Shown: in pieces, positions 33,949 through 42,516 of the stretch
Numbering within the stretch: the first letter of the stretch is position 1
How the letters are laid out: the number at the start of each line of letters is the position of its first letter
Assembly: GCA_002127295.1 (NCBI GenBank)
Contig: NFUV01000001.1
Span: forward strand, 1,488,001 to 1,552,000
DNA length: 64,000 nucleotides
Direction of reading: 5' to 3'
From: Chitinophagaceae bacterium IBVUCB2
GTDB lineage: Bacteria; Bacteroidota; Bacteroidia; Chitinophagales; Chitinophagaceae
Position numbers and translations under genes: made by a program
The notes under the pieces: model-generated
Told to the model about the DNA's origin: nothing
What the model saw: the letters and a program-made list of their open reading frames with translations, nothing else
The model's database searches: none

Positions 33949-35358
33949 ATGTTTATTAAACAACTTTATACCGGCTGTCTTAGCGAAGCCGCTTATTATA
34001 TTGAAAGCAATGGCGAAGCTGCTGTTATAGATCCGCTGCGTGACATTGATGTGTACCTTGAACTCGCCAATGAAAGAAAAGCAAGAATTAAATATATTTT
34101 TGAAACCCACTTTCATGCAGATTTTGTAAGCGGACACCTGGATTTAAGCAAAGCTACTGACGCTCCAATTGTCTACGGACCGGGAACCGATACAAAATTC
34201 CCCGTTCATGTAGCAACTGACGGAGAAATCTTTAAAGTAGGTGCACTTACCATTGAAGTATTACATACACCCGGGCATACTTTAGAGTCCTCTTGCTATT
34301 TATTAAAAGACGAGACTGGTAAAAACCATTGTATTTTTACTGGTGATACTTTATTTGTTGGTGATGTGGGCCGTCCGGACCTGGCACAAAAAGGTGCAGA
34401 AATAACGATGAATGATTTAGCAGGTATGTTGTATGATAGTCTGCAAGCAAAACTTTTTCCTTTGGCAGATGATGTGATTGTTTATCCTGCACATGGACCC
34501 GGCAGTTCTTGCGGAAAAAATCTTGGCCCTAATACACACAGCACAATTGGCGAAGAGAAACAAACCAACTATGCTATGAAAGCTGCAAGCAAAGAAGATT
34601 TTATCAAAGAAGTTACTGATGGTATTGCTGCGCCACCCTCCTATTTTCCTATCAATGCTAAAATAAATAAAGAAGGATATGATAGTCTGGACGATGTATT
34701 AACACAAGGGATGAAACCATTATCTATAGAAGAGTTCAAACAATTTATCATTGAAGATGTGCTTGTTCTGGATACAAGAAGAGCCGATGTTTTTACGCAA
34801 GGATTTATACCAACATCCATTAGCATAGGATTAGAAGGCCGCTTTGCAGAATGGGCCGGTAGTCTTTTACCTTTTGATGCTCCTATAATTTTAGTGACAG
34901 AAGTAGGGTTAGAAAAAGAAACCATCATCCGGCTAGCAAGAGTTGGTTTTGATAAAGTAAAAGGCTACCTCAACGGAGGTTTTGAAGCATGGAAGAATGC
35001 AGGAGAAGAGATTGATATGATAATCGATGTTGAAGCCGATGAATTAATGATGGATATTCCGCATGATGATAGATTAGTAGTAGTAGATGTTCGCCGCACA
35101 ACAGAATTTGCCGATGGTCATTTAAAAAATGCAATGAATATTCCACTGGATGAGATGGTTGACCCGGCTTCCATGGCTAACCTGGAAGAAGATCAGAATT
35201 TATATGTGCATTGCGCCGGCGGCTATAGAAGTGTAATTGCAGCGTCTATGCTAAAACGCCAGGGCATTCACAATCTTAGAAATATTGTAGGTGGGTGGGG
35301 CAAAATCAAAGAGCAGGAAAAAGCAGAAATAGTAAAAGAGACCAGTGTATTGAATTAA
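33949..35358 (+). CDS. CstB-like persulfide dioxygenase-rhodanese fusion
   Basis: 469 residues from the ATG at 33949; the upstream in-frame GTG at 33928 lies inside the palindrome and is rejected. Residues 1 to about 250 form an MBL-fold persulfide dioxygenase with THFHAD, HTPGHT and FTGDTLFVGDVGRPDL, supplying the iron ligands. Two rhodanese domains follow: the first (VLDTRRADVFTQG...) has no catalytic Cys, and the second (VVDVRRTTEFADGH...) has the active loop HCAGGYRS. That is the architecture of CstB, which oxidises low-molecular-weight persulfides and makes thiosulfate. Role: sulfide/persulfide detoxification in the cytoplasm. Confidence 0.88.
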   Translation: MFIKQLYTGCLSEAAYYIESNGEAAVIDPLRDIDVYLELANERKARIKYIFETHFHADFVSGHLDLSKATDAPIVYGPGTDTKFPVHVATDGEIFKVGALTIEVLHTPGHTLESSCYLLKDETGKNHCIFTGDTLFVGDVGRPDLAQKGAEITMNDLAGMLYDSLQAKLFPLADDVIVYPAHGPGSSCGKNLGPNTHSTIGEEKQTNYAMKAASKEDFIKEVTDGIAAPPSYFPINAKINKEGYDSLDDVLTQGMKPLSIEEFKQFIIEDVLVLDTRRADVFTQGFIPTSISIGLEGRFAEWAGSLLPFDAPIILVTEVGLEKETIIRLARVGFDKVKGYLNGGFEAWKNAGEEIDMIIDVEADELMMDIPHDDRLVVVDVRRTTEFADGHLKNAMNIPLDEMVDPASMANLEEDQNLYVHCAGGYRSVIAASMLKRQGIHNLRNIVGGWGKIKEQEKAEIVKETSVLN

Positions 35359-35360
35359 TA

Positions 35361-35394
35361 AAAAAAATCCTCACTATTTGTGAGGATTTTTTTT
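35361..35394. terminator. Bidirectional terminator between persulfide dioxygenase and oxygenase-like genes
   Basis: A perfect stem AATCCTCAC/GTGAGGATT with loop TATTT is flanked by A7 on the left and T8 on the right, so it can act in both directions. It fills the 39 bp between two convergent stops. Confidence 0.88.
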
Positions 35395-35397
35395 ATA

Positions 35398-36105
35398 CTA
35401 TTTTTTTGATTGTACCCATTGCTCCAGTTCCGGGCTACTTTCTACACTTATAATAGCCGCATATCTTGATTTTGTTCCATTATGCACTCCTACATGCCAC
35501 AATCTTTGTGAGTCTACAATAAAGTGTGACCCTTTTTGCATCGGTACTCTTGCTTCTGATTCTTTGATTGGCAAATTATTTTCATCGCTATCGTATAGCA
35601 GCATATAGCTATCCGGATTATCAGTTAATTCGATCCACATTCTAACTACCCAACCCTCGTCTTCCGGGTTCAGACGATTGTTATCATCCCGATGCACAGA
35701 CCGTATTGCCTGGTCATGAGTTTGTGGCTCTAATCGTATAATTCTTACACGGCCGAAGTTTGCCGGAATAGATTTAATATATTCCATCAGGTTCGGGCAA
35801 AGTTCTGAATTAGGAGTAAAGATGGCGTCTTTATCAGTTTTTCCGTTTTCCCAAAATCCTTTACACTCATTGGTACCATCGCAAGATGCTAAAGGGGCAA
35901 AATTGGTATCCCCACCACTTTTCCAATCCATGTATGTAAGATTCTCCCATTCGCTGGCAGGAATATGATCAAGATTTAATGTTTTCAGCACTACATATCC
36001 TTTTTCATTCATGCTGGGCATACGATAGTGCGATGTTTTTAAAGGAATTTTTACGGACCAGTGTTCGCTATGAGGCCAGAATATTGCGGGTGTTGGTGAA
36101 GACAT
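35398..36105 (-). CDS. Putative 2-oxoglutarate/Fe(II) oxygenase-like protein
   Basis: A 235-residue protein I do not recognise with certainty. The core pattern SVHRDDNNR (HxD), then a long beta-rich segment and RLWHVGVHNGTKSRYAAI, gives His-x-Asp...His plus a following Arg, as in double-stranded beta-helix oxygenases such as the aspartyl/asparaginyl beta-hydroxylase group. It has no signal peptide, so it is probably cytoplasmic. It has no operon partner. Confidence 0.5.
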   Translation of the reverse strand: MSSPTPAIFWPHSEHWSVKIPLKTSHYRMPSMNEKGYVVLKTLNLDHIPASEWENLTYMDWKSGGDTNFAPLASCDGTNECKGFWENGKTDKDAIFTPNSELCPNLMEYIKSIPANFGRVRIIRLEPQTHDQAIRSVHRDDNNRLNPEDEGWVVRMWIELTDNPDSYMLLYDSDENNLPIKESEARVPMQKGSHFIVDSQRLWHVGVHNGTKSRYAAIISVESSPELEQWVQSKK

Positions 36106-36299
36106 AATAAGTTTGAATTAAAGTAAAAAAATACCTTACAATCTAACGATCTATAATAACAGGCACTAAAGTAGTAAATATCAGATAAACAAAAAATGAT
36201 ACAAGACTTTTACACTATTTCATTTCCCAATAAAAAGTTAACAGCACTTCTTTTTAACCATTCGTCAGGAAATTGTTCCCTTTCAAATAAATAGCCTGT

Positions 36300-36327
36300 T
36301 TGATGCTTAACTCTACTGCTATATTTG
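36300..36327 (+). promoter_or_regulatory. Promoter of the DUF5916 gene, in a 321-bp intergenic region
   Basis: TTG at 36300-36302 and TATATTTG at 36320-36327 are separated by 17 bp, a near-ideal TTG-N17-TAnnTTTG match, with a leader of about 94 nt. The rest of 36106-36426 shows no ORF or RNA gene; a TACTTTAG element near 36165-36172 on the minus strand may serve the gene ending at 35398. Confidence 0.6.
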
Positions 36328-36426
36328 AAATACGAATTTATTTGTAGTTGTACCCTAAATCAAACCAACAATGCTGTAACAGTATTTCGATTGCTACGTT
36401 ACACAAACCAACATTAAAGTATTACC

Positions 36427-38907
36427 ATGAGAATCAAAACCATTTTGATGACAGGCCTATTTATGGCCCTGTCACTAACCAGCTTTTGCCAGGCACCTAC
36501 TCCAAAAACATTACCTGCAAAAAGAACAACGCTAAAAGTAAAAATAGATGGATTGATTACTGATTCAGCATGGAAGGATGCTGCACTGGCAACAGGGTTG
36601 ATTGAATTCCGGCCAAAAGTAGGTGCGCCTGAAGAAAATATCACCCGTTCTGAAACCTACCTGATGTATGACGATGATGGAATCTATTTCGGTGGTTATT
36701 TATATGAAAGAACCAAAGACAGCATTTCTACAGAACTAAGGGGCCGGGATGGTTTTGGTAATAACGATTTCATCGGAATTATTTTTGATACTTATAAAGA
36801 CCATCAAAATGGATTTGAATATTTTATTACTCCATTGAATGAGCAAATGGATGCTAAACAATCTCCGGTTAGCAATGGAGACAGTGAGGATTTTTCGTGG
36901 AATGCTGTATGGGAAAGTGGCGCAGTAATACATGCCGATGGCTGGTCGTTTGAAATGTTCATTCCTTATTCCGCCATTCGTTTTGGAAGTAAAAATGTAC
37001 AGGATTGGGGCTTGAATATTACCCGTCGTCGTCAAAAAACCGGTCAGCAATATATGTGGAATCCGGTTGACCCTAATGTAAATGGCTTTCTTACACAGGA
37101 AGGTTACTGGACAGGTATAACAAATATTAAAGCACCGTTACGTTTACAATTCTCTCCCTATTTTTCTACGTATGCCAATCACTTTCCAGCCAATATCCCG
37201 GGAGTAAGTAATTGGTCGAGCCAGGTTAATGGTGGATTAGATGTAAAGTATGGCATTACCCCTGCCTTTACTTTAGATGCGACATTGATTCCGGATTTTG
37301 GACAAGTACAAAGTGATAACCGTATTCTGAATCTTACTCCCTTTGATGTACAGTTTAATGAAAACAGAGCCTTTTTTACAGAAGGAACAGAACTATTCAG
37401 CAAAGGAGGTTTATTCTACTCAAGAAGAATTGGAGTAGAACCCGTTTATAATAAACTGTCTGTAGGAACAGATGAAATAGTGACAAAACAACCCCGGGAA
37501 TCAAAACTTATTAATGCCACTAAGATTTCCGGGAGAACACAAAAGGGATTGGGTATTGGCCTGCTAAATGCTGTTACCAAACCTAGATATGCCACGTTGG
37601 AAAATACTATTAGCAAAGAAAATAGAACAATAGAAGTAGAGCCTCTGACAAATTATAATGTGCTGGTGCTTGATCAAACCTTAAAAAATAATTCGAGTGT
37701 ATCGTTGGTAAATACAAATGTGTGGAGAAGTGGTGGTGCTTATGATGCAAATGTAACAGCAGCTCTTTTTAGTCTTAATGATAAAAAGAACATGTGGAAT
37801 GTATCGGGTAAAGCAGCATTAAGTAACCAGATCGGTTATTTGCCTGACGGCAAAACATTAACTGGCTATAGCCAGAGTCTATCTTTTGGAAAAACAAGCG
37901 GCCGTTTCAATTTTAGCGTCTTCCAGGATATTACGGATACAAAATATACCAACAGGGATCTGGGCTTTTTTACGAATAATAATTTCCTGATTCATGGTTT
38001 ATGGGTTGGTTACCGCTGGACCGAACCGAAGAACTGGTACAACAGAATTTTTATTGACATCAATACGAGATATAGCAAATTACTGACTAAAATAAATCCG
38101 ATAGATCAAACATATCAAACATCTAACCTGAATTTTAATATAAACATGCAAAGTAAAAAACTTTGGTGGGTGGGAGGATATGTTGGATTAACATTTAGAG
38201 AAAACGATTTTTATGAACCTCGTTGGATGGGTCATTTCTTCCGCCGGAATGCAAGTCTTGGATTTGGCGGATGGTTTGAAAGTAACAGCGCAAAGAAATA
38301 TTCATTTTACGGAGAGTTATTCGGAAGAAGGTTATTTAATTTCTATAATGGAATTGGATTTGATTATTTTTTACAGCAGAATTACCGCTTTAACAGTAAA
38401 CTTTCGCTAACGTATCGTATCAGCGTACAACCCCGTTTCAACAATGTAGGCTATGCTTATTCAGAAAATAACAGTGAAATAATTTTTGCCCGTCGTAATA
38501 GAAGAACTGTTGAAAATGTATTGAGCTCTAAATATAATTTCACCAATAGAATGGGATTAACATTTCGCTTACGTCATTACTATAGTTCAGTAGATAATAA
38601 AGAATTCTTTACATTACGCAGCGATGGCAAACTGAATCCCAATCCTGCATTCAATAAGAATGTGAACCGTAACCTGAACCTGTTCAATATTGACATGGTT
38701 TACACCTGGCAATTTGCTCCCGGAAGCTTCCTGAACCTGGTTTGGAAAAGTTCTGTGGAAGAAGGGAATAACATTGTGGAAAAAAACTACATTAAAAATT
38801 TCAACAACACCCTGGAAGCGGATCAGATTAACAATTTATCAATGAAAGTGATTTACTTCCTCGATTACCTGCAAATAAAGAACAAGAAGAAAAAGAAAAT
38901 AGTTTAA
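36427..38907 (+). CDS. DUF5916 outer-membrane protein with N-terminal CBM9-like domain
   Basis: An 826-residue exported protein (signal peptide ending TSFCQ). Residues about 35-220 form a carbohydrate-binding-family-9-like beta-sandwich starting LKVKIDGLITDSAWKDA and including DDDGIYFGGYLYE and DFIGIIFDTYKDHQNGFEYFITP. The rest is a DUF5916 region of alternating strands (for example WGLNITRRRQKTGQQYMWNP and FGQVQSDNRILNLTPFDVQFNENRAFFTEG) that looks like an outer-membrane beta-barrel. Such proteins are common in Bacteroidota; the ligand is unknown. Confidence 0.8.
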   Translation: MRIKTILMTGLFMALSLTSFCQAPTPKTLPAKRTTLKVKIDGLITDSAWKDAALATGLIEFRPKVGAPEENITRSETYLMYDDDGIYFGGYLYERTKDSISTELRGRDGFGNNDFIGIIFDTYKDHQNGFEYFITPLNEQMDAKQSPVSNGDSEDFSWNAVWESGAVIHADGWSFEMFIPYSAIRFGSKNVQDWGLNITRRRQKTGQQYMWNPVDPNVNGFLTQEGYWTGITNIKAPLRLQFSPYFSTYANHFPANIPGVSNWSSQVNGGLDVKYGITPAFTLDATLIPDFGQVQSDNRILNLTPFDVQFNENRAFFTEGTELFSKGGLFYSRRIGVEPVYNKLSVGTDEIVTKQPRESKLINATKISGRTQKGLGIGLLNAVTKPRYATLENTISKENRTIEVEPLTNYNVLVLDQTLKNNSSVSLVNTNVWRSGGAYDANVTAALFSLNDKKNMWNVSGKAALSNQIGYLPDGKTLTGYSQSLSFGKTSGRFNFSVFQDITDTKYTNRDLGFFTNNNFLIHGLWVGYRWTEPKNWYNRIFIDINTRYSKLLTKINPIDQTYQTSNLNFNINMQSKKLWWVGGYVGLTFRENDFYEPRWMGHFFRRNASLGFGGWFESNSAKKYSFYGELFGRRLFNFYNGIGFDYFLQQNYRFNSKLSLTYRISVQPRFNNVGYAYSENNSEIIFARRNRRTVENVLSSKYNFTNRMGLTFRLRHYYSSVDNKEFFTLRSDGKLNPNPAFNKNVNRNLNLFNIDMVYTWQFAPGSFLNLVWKSSVEEGNNIVEKNYIKNFNNTLEADQINNLSMKVIYFLDYLQIKNKKKKKIV

Positions 38908-38925
38908 CTAAGAGATTTTATATAA

Positions 38926-38955
38926 AAAGAGCCCTGAACAAACCAGGGCTCTTTT
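38926..38955. terminator. Bidirectional terminator between the DUF5916 and LpxL-like genes
   Basis: A perfect 11-bp stem AAAGAGCCCTG/CAGGGCTCTTT with a 7-nt loop lies between convergent stops at 38907 and 38954, with A residues on the left and T residues on the right. Confidence 0.85.
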
Positions 38956-39832
38956 ATCCTATTATTTTACCATACTCAGGTTTCCATTCATATTTAAATC
39001 GCCGGTGGCTCCACAAATAATTAGAAGGATCGTTTCTTACGACATCTTCTAACGCATCTCTATAAATAACTGTTAGTTCTTCTGGTGTATGGTCAGCACC
39101 ATTCTCTGCTAGAAGTCTTGAAGAGAAATGATAATGCCCTCTCTTTATTTTGTTAAACCCCACCATTACTACTGCCGTATTGTTTTTTACTGCTCCTTTT
39201 GCAGGGCCTGTAACAAATGGAACAGGCCGGCCAAAAAAATTCATCCAGTACGCATTCCTGGGGTCGCCGGGGTTTTGGTCAGCGGCCAATCCTAATGTGT
39301 ACTGCTTAGAAAAAACCTGGTGCATTTTATTCTTAAAATCAGGAGCCGAAATTAAAATTGTTCCGTATCGTTTTCTGAAATTAAAAAAAATACGATCGAG
39401 ATGTTTATTACTAATGGGCATATAGATGCCAACAAAAGGTGCGGTCAGGGTCATTGCCGATAAGGTATTGGCAAACTCCCAGTTAAACTGGTGACCTGCC
39501 ATGATGTGCACATTAAATCCTTTATCGGTCAGATCATTAATTAACTCAAACTCTCCCGTAGCTCTTTTCTGGATCTGCTTTTTGGTGATGGAGATAAATT
39601 TTACAGACTCCAGGAAAGTATCAATAAGATTATGATAAAATTTTTTGGCAATTTGTAAGCGTTCTTTCTCTGTTTTTTCCGGAAAGGCAATAGCAAGATT
39701 ACTCATTACAATGTCGCGGCGGTATTTCAATATATAAAATACCAGCCCGTAAATACAATCGGCTAAAAAATACATAACCGGCCAGGGAAGTAATGAAATC
39801 AGCCAGAGAAACCCATATACTACAAAATACAT
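38954..39832 (-). CDS. Lipid A / lysophospholipid acyltransferase (LpxL/HtrB family)
   Basis: 292 residues with an N-terminal membrane helix. The HxxxxE-type active-site motif is GHQFNWE, followed by FVGIYMPISNKHLD and RYGTILIS. GLAADQNPGDPRNAYWMNFFGRPVPFVTGPAKGA is the substrate-binding region characteristic of late acyltransferases of lipid A. It acts at the inner membrane. A -7 element at 39840-39847 sits so close to the ATG that the mRNA should be essentially leaderless. Confidence 0.88.
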   Translation of the reverse strand: MYFVVYGFLWLISLLPWPVMYFLADCIYGLVFYILKYRRDIVMSNLAIAFPEKTEKERLQIAKKFYHNLIDTFLESVKFISITKKQIQKRATGEFELINDLTDKGFNVHIMAGHQFNWEFANTLSAMTLTAPFVGIYMPISNKHLDRIFFNFRKRYGTILISAPDFKNKMHQVFSKQYTLGLAADQNPGDPRNAYWMNFFGRPVPFVTGPAKGAVKNNTAVVMVGFNKIKRGHYHFSSRLLAENGADHTPEELTVIYRDALEDVVRNDPSNYLWSHRRFKYEWKPEYGKIIG

Positions 39833-39839
39833 AAGATCG

Positions 39840-39847
39840 CAAAGATA
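39840..39847 (-). promoter_or_regulatory. -7 promoter element for the LpxL-like gene
   Basis: TATCTTTG on the minus strand matches TAnnTTTG exactly. Expected start is about 39834, 2 nt before the ATG at 39832. Confidence 0.5.
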
Positions 39848-39852
39848 GAAAA

Positions 39853-41451
39853 CTAGAGGACGATATTTTGAACAAGATTGCTCTTGCCCGGATAATCGGT
39901 GTTGAAATGTAACCCACGACTTTCTTTGCGGAAGCTGGCACCTTTTACAATAAGATAGCCTACGGTGATCATATTACGTAATTGCAATAACTGCGGCGAC
40001 AACGAACTACTTTCGTATAACTGCTCCGTTTCTTCCCATAGCAGATCGAGCCTGCGCATGGCTCTTTGCAAACGAACATCGTTTCTTACGATACCCACAT
40101 AGTCACTCATTACCTGTTGCAGTTCTTTTAAGCTTTGTGTAATAAGAATCATTTCTTTTGGTTCGGTAGTGCCTCTTGCATTCCAGTCTGGAATATTATT
40201 GGAGAATGATACAGTACTGATCTTCTCGGCTGCATCTACAAAACAACGGTGAGCAAAAACCATTGCCTCTAATAATGAATTGCTGGCTAACCGGTTTGCA
40301 CCGTGCAAACCAGTGCTGGCACATTCACCACAGGCATATAAATTCCGTATACTGCTTCTACCCCATTCATCCGTTTTAATGCCACCACAACTGTAATGGG
40401 CAGCAGGTGCAACGGGGATCATGTTCTTAGTTATATCAATGCCGATGGATAAACATTTTTCATAAATATTGGGAAAATGCTCGATGAATTTTTCTTTGCT
40501 GAAATGGCGACAGTCTAGCCACACATGTTCTGTACCTGTTCTTTTCATTTCACTATCGATTGCTCTTGCTACAATATCTCTTGGAGCAAGGTCTTTTCTC
40601 TCATCGTATTTCTCCATAAAAGCTTCACCATCCATATTGCGGAGAATACCGCCATCGCCTCTTACAGCTTCGGTAATTAAAAAAGCATGGCCTCTTACTC
40701 CAGGTTCATACAATGCTGTGGGATGGAATTGTATGAACTCCATGTTTTCAATTCTTCCTTTGGCCCGGTACACCATGGCAACCCCATCACCCGTAGCAAT
40801 AGCCGGATTGGTAGTGGTACGATATACCTGGCCATTACCACCTGTTGCCAGTAGTGTTATTTTGGAAAGAATCTTTTCGATCTTGTTGGTTTGTAAATTG
40901 AGCACATACACACCGTAACATTCTACGTCTGGTGTTGCTTTATTTACGAGGTAACCAAAATGGTGTTGCGTAAGAATATCAACAACAAAACAATGTTTTA
41001 TGAATTCAATATTTTTTTGCCGGTCTACTGCATCGATCAATGCTCTTTCCATTTCTTTTCCTGTAACATCCTTATGATGCAGGATACGAAATTCTGAGTG
41101 GCCGCCTTCTTTTCCTCTTTTGTAATCGCCATCTTCTTCTTTGTCAAATCTTGCGCCTAACTCAATTAATTCTCTAACTCTTTCTGGGCCTTCTTTTACC
41201 ACTATCTCTACCACTTCTACATTGCATAATCCGTCTCCGGCAATTAATGTATCGTCTATATGCTTTTCAAAGCTGTCGTTCTCTAAATCGTTTACAACAG
41301 CAATACCGCCTTGTGCATATTTGGTATTGGTTTCATCTGCCGCAGCCTTCGTCATCACTACCACTTTCTTATCAGGAAATTTCTCTGCAATCTTTAAAGC
41401 ATAGGTTAACCCTGCAATACCTGAGCCTATCACTAAAAAATCTGTTTGCAT
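39853..41451 (-). CDS. nadB: L-aspartate oxidase NadB
   Basis: 532 residues from the ATG at 41451 (MQTDFLVIGSGIAGLTY). The upstream in-frame Met at 41481 is rejected because the -7 element at 41468-41475 lies between the two. The FAD-binding GSGIAG is at residues 9-14, and the substrate-domain segments NTKYAQGGIAVV, LLATGGNGQVYRTTTNP, MEFIQFHPT, PAAHYSCGGIKTDEWGRSS and LHGANRLASNSLLEA are all present. It oxidises L-aspartate to iminoaspartate in de novo NAD synthesis. nadA and nadC are not in the window. Confidence 0.95.
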   Translation of the reverse strand: MQTDFLVIGSGIAGLTYALKIAEKFPDKKVVVMTKAAADETNTKYAQGGIAVVNDLENDSFEKHIDDTLIAGDGLCNVEVVEIVVKEGPERVRELIELGARFDKEEDGDYKRGKEGGHSEFRILHHKDVTGKEMERALIDAVDRQKNIEFIKHCFVVDILTQHHFGYLVNKATPDVECYGVYVLNLQTNKIEKILSKITLLATGGNGQVYRTTTNPAIATGDGVAMVYRAKGRIENMEFIQFHPTALYEPGVRGHAFLITEAVRGDGGILRNMDGEAFMEKYDERKDLAPRDIVARAIDSEMKRTGTEHVWLDCRHFSKEKFIEHFPNIYEKCLSIGIDITKNMIPVAPAAHYSCGGIKTDEWGRSSIRNLYACGECASTGLHGANRLASNSLLEAMVFAHRCFVDAAEKISTVSFSNNIPDWNARGTTEPKEMILITQSLKELQQVMSDYVGIVRNDVRLQRAMRRLDLLWEETEQLYESSSLSPQLLQLRNMITVGYLIVKGASFRKESRGLHFNTDYPGKSNLVQNIVL

Positions 41452-41467
41452 ACTATTTTTTGTAACC

Positions 41468-41475
41468 CAAATGTA
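41468..41475 (-). promoter_or_regulatory. -7 promoter element for nadB
   Basis: TACATTTG on the minus strand matches TAnnTTTG exactly, with the expected start near 41462, about 11 nt before the ATG at 41451. Confidence 0.5.
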
Positions 41476-41514
41476 CTGCATCGCTGATGGATGACAAGGT
41501 GAATTGATCGGTAT

Positions 41515-41976
41515 TTACTGCGGTGCAGTGTACTTCACAATATCAACACCAATACCATTGGGATCAACAATTGCAAAATGACGGTCGCCCCAGGGCTCAT
41601 TTCTTAACTCCACTTCAATTGGAGTTCCGGATTTCTTGATTCGTTCATATTCCGCATTTACATCATCTACTTCAATTGTAAGAAAAATACCCTTGCCTGA
41701 AAAAGCAGGTTGAAATATTTTTTGTTGTGATGGATGATCCGACTGCATAATCGCAAGCTGGTCGTTACCATCCGGTGTTTGTAAAAGAATGAACCATTCA
41801 TTTTCAAACTTGACGGTAAAATTTAATGTTTGTAGATAAAACTGTTTGGTCTCTTGAAGCTTGGTAGTGATGATCCCGGCATTTAGTTTCATATCTGGTG
41901 AATTTAAATTGGATGAATTAATATGCATATCTGTAAGGAATGCTATTAGAATTAAAATGGTATAGGTTTTTGCCAT
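41515..41976 (-). CDS. VOC-family (glyoxalase-like) protein
   Basis: 153 residues if the start is the ATG at 41976, which lies 10 bp after the stop of the GyrI-like gene; a start at 41892 (MKLNAGIITTKLQ) gives the 126 residues usual for VOC proteins and is equally possible. The longer form has a hydrophobic N-terminal stretch. The VOC fold is shown by ETKQFYLQTLNFTVKFENEWFILLQTP, then GIFLTIEVDDVNAEYERIKKSG and the C-terminal WGDRHFAIVDPNGIGVDIV. The substrate is unknown. Confidence 0.8.
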   Translation of the reverse strand: MAKTYTILILIAFLTDMHINSSNLNSPDMKLNAGIITTKLQETKQFYLQTLNFTVKFENEWFILLQTPDGNDQLAIMQSDHPSQQKIFQPAFSGKGIFLTIEVDDVNAEYERIKKSGTPIEVELRNEPWGDRHFAIVDPNGIGVDIVKYTAPQ

Positions 41977-41986
41977 AACTGAAGTT

Positions 41987-42439
41987 TTATTTAATACCAA
42001 TTTGTACTTCTGTAAGATTGTTAGCAGGATGATTAAAATCCATGTAGATATATTTCTCCCGGCAGAAACCCGAAAGTTGCTTTCCGTTGGCATATATATC
42101 GCCAATAACTCTATCATAAGTTTCATACAAATGTTCCCATGCTCCGTGATGCAATGTAATTGCACACTCAAACGGTGGCAGTTCCTTATACAGAAATAAT
42201 GATTCTTCTTTTGGAAGCCCATCTATTGGCAAGGCGATTTCTAATGTAAATACCGTGTCAGGTTTTCCATCAGCACCCCAATAGACCCACTGAAGCGGAC
42301 CGGTAGGCAATAACTCTTGCTTAGCAGCTACAGCATACAATTGCTTGGCAACAGTCCCAACATATTTGGCAATGTCTTTTAATGTAGTTCTTGTGGTGAA
42401 AAATAGTACGGGAATAGCAGGGATTGATTTAATGACCAT
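41987..42439 (-). CDS. GyrI-like small-molecule-binding protein
   Basis: A 150-residue stand-alone GyrI/AraC effector-binding domain: an N-terminal strand-helix VLFFTTRTTLKDIAKYVGTVAKQLYA, then YWGADGKPDTVFTLEIALPI, ECAITLHHGAWEHLYETYDRVIGDIYANG and a final EVQIGIK strand. Such domains bind small molecules or inhibit partners. It lies between the WYL regulator (upstream) and the VOC gene (10 bp downstream), suggesting a small co-transcribed group. Confidence 0.75.
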   Translation of the reverse strand: MVIKSIPAIPVLFFTTRTTLKDIAKYVGTVAKQLYAVAAKQELLPTGPLQWVYWGADGKPDTVFTLEIALPIDGLPKEESLFLYKELPPFECAITLHHGAWEHLYETYDRVIGDIYANGKQLSGFCREKYIYMDFNHPANNLTEVQIGIK

Positions 42440-42516
42440 AGTTGATTGTTTTAATACCTCAAAACAACAACCGGGTAATGACAGCCCTGTGTCAGCAAGT
42501 TTTTTTGCTCTGAAAA

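Noticed and set aside
33928-33949. GTG at 33928 as start of the persulfide dioxygenase
   Set aside because: It lies within the palindrome, adds seven non-conserved residues, and the ATG at 33949 matches the family N-terminus.
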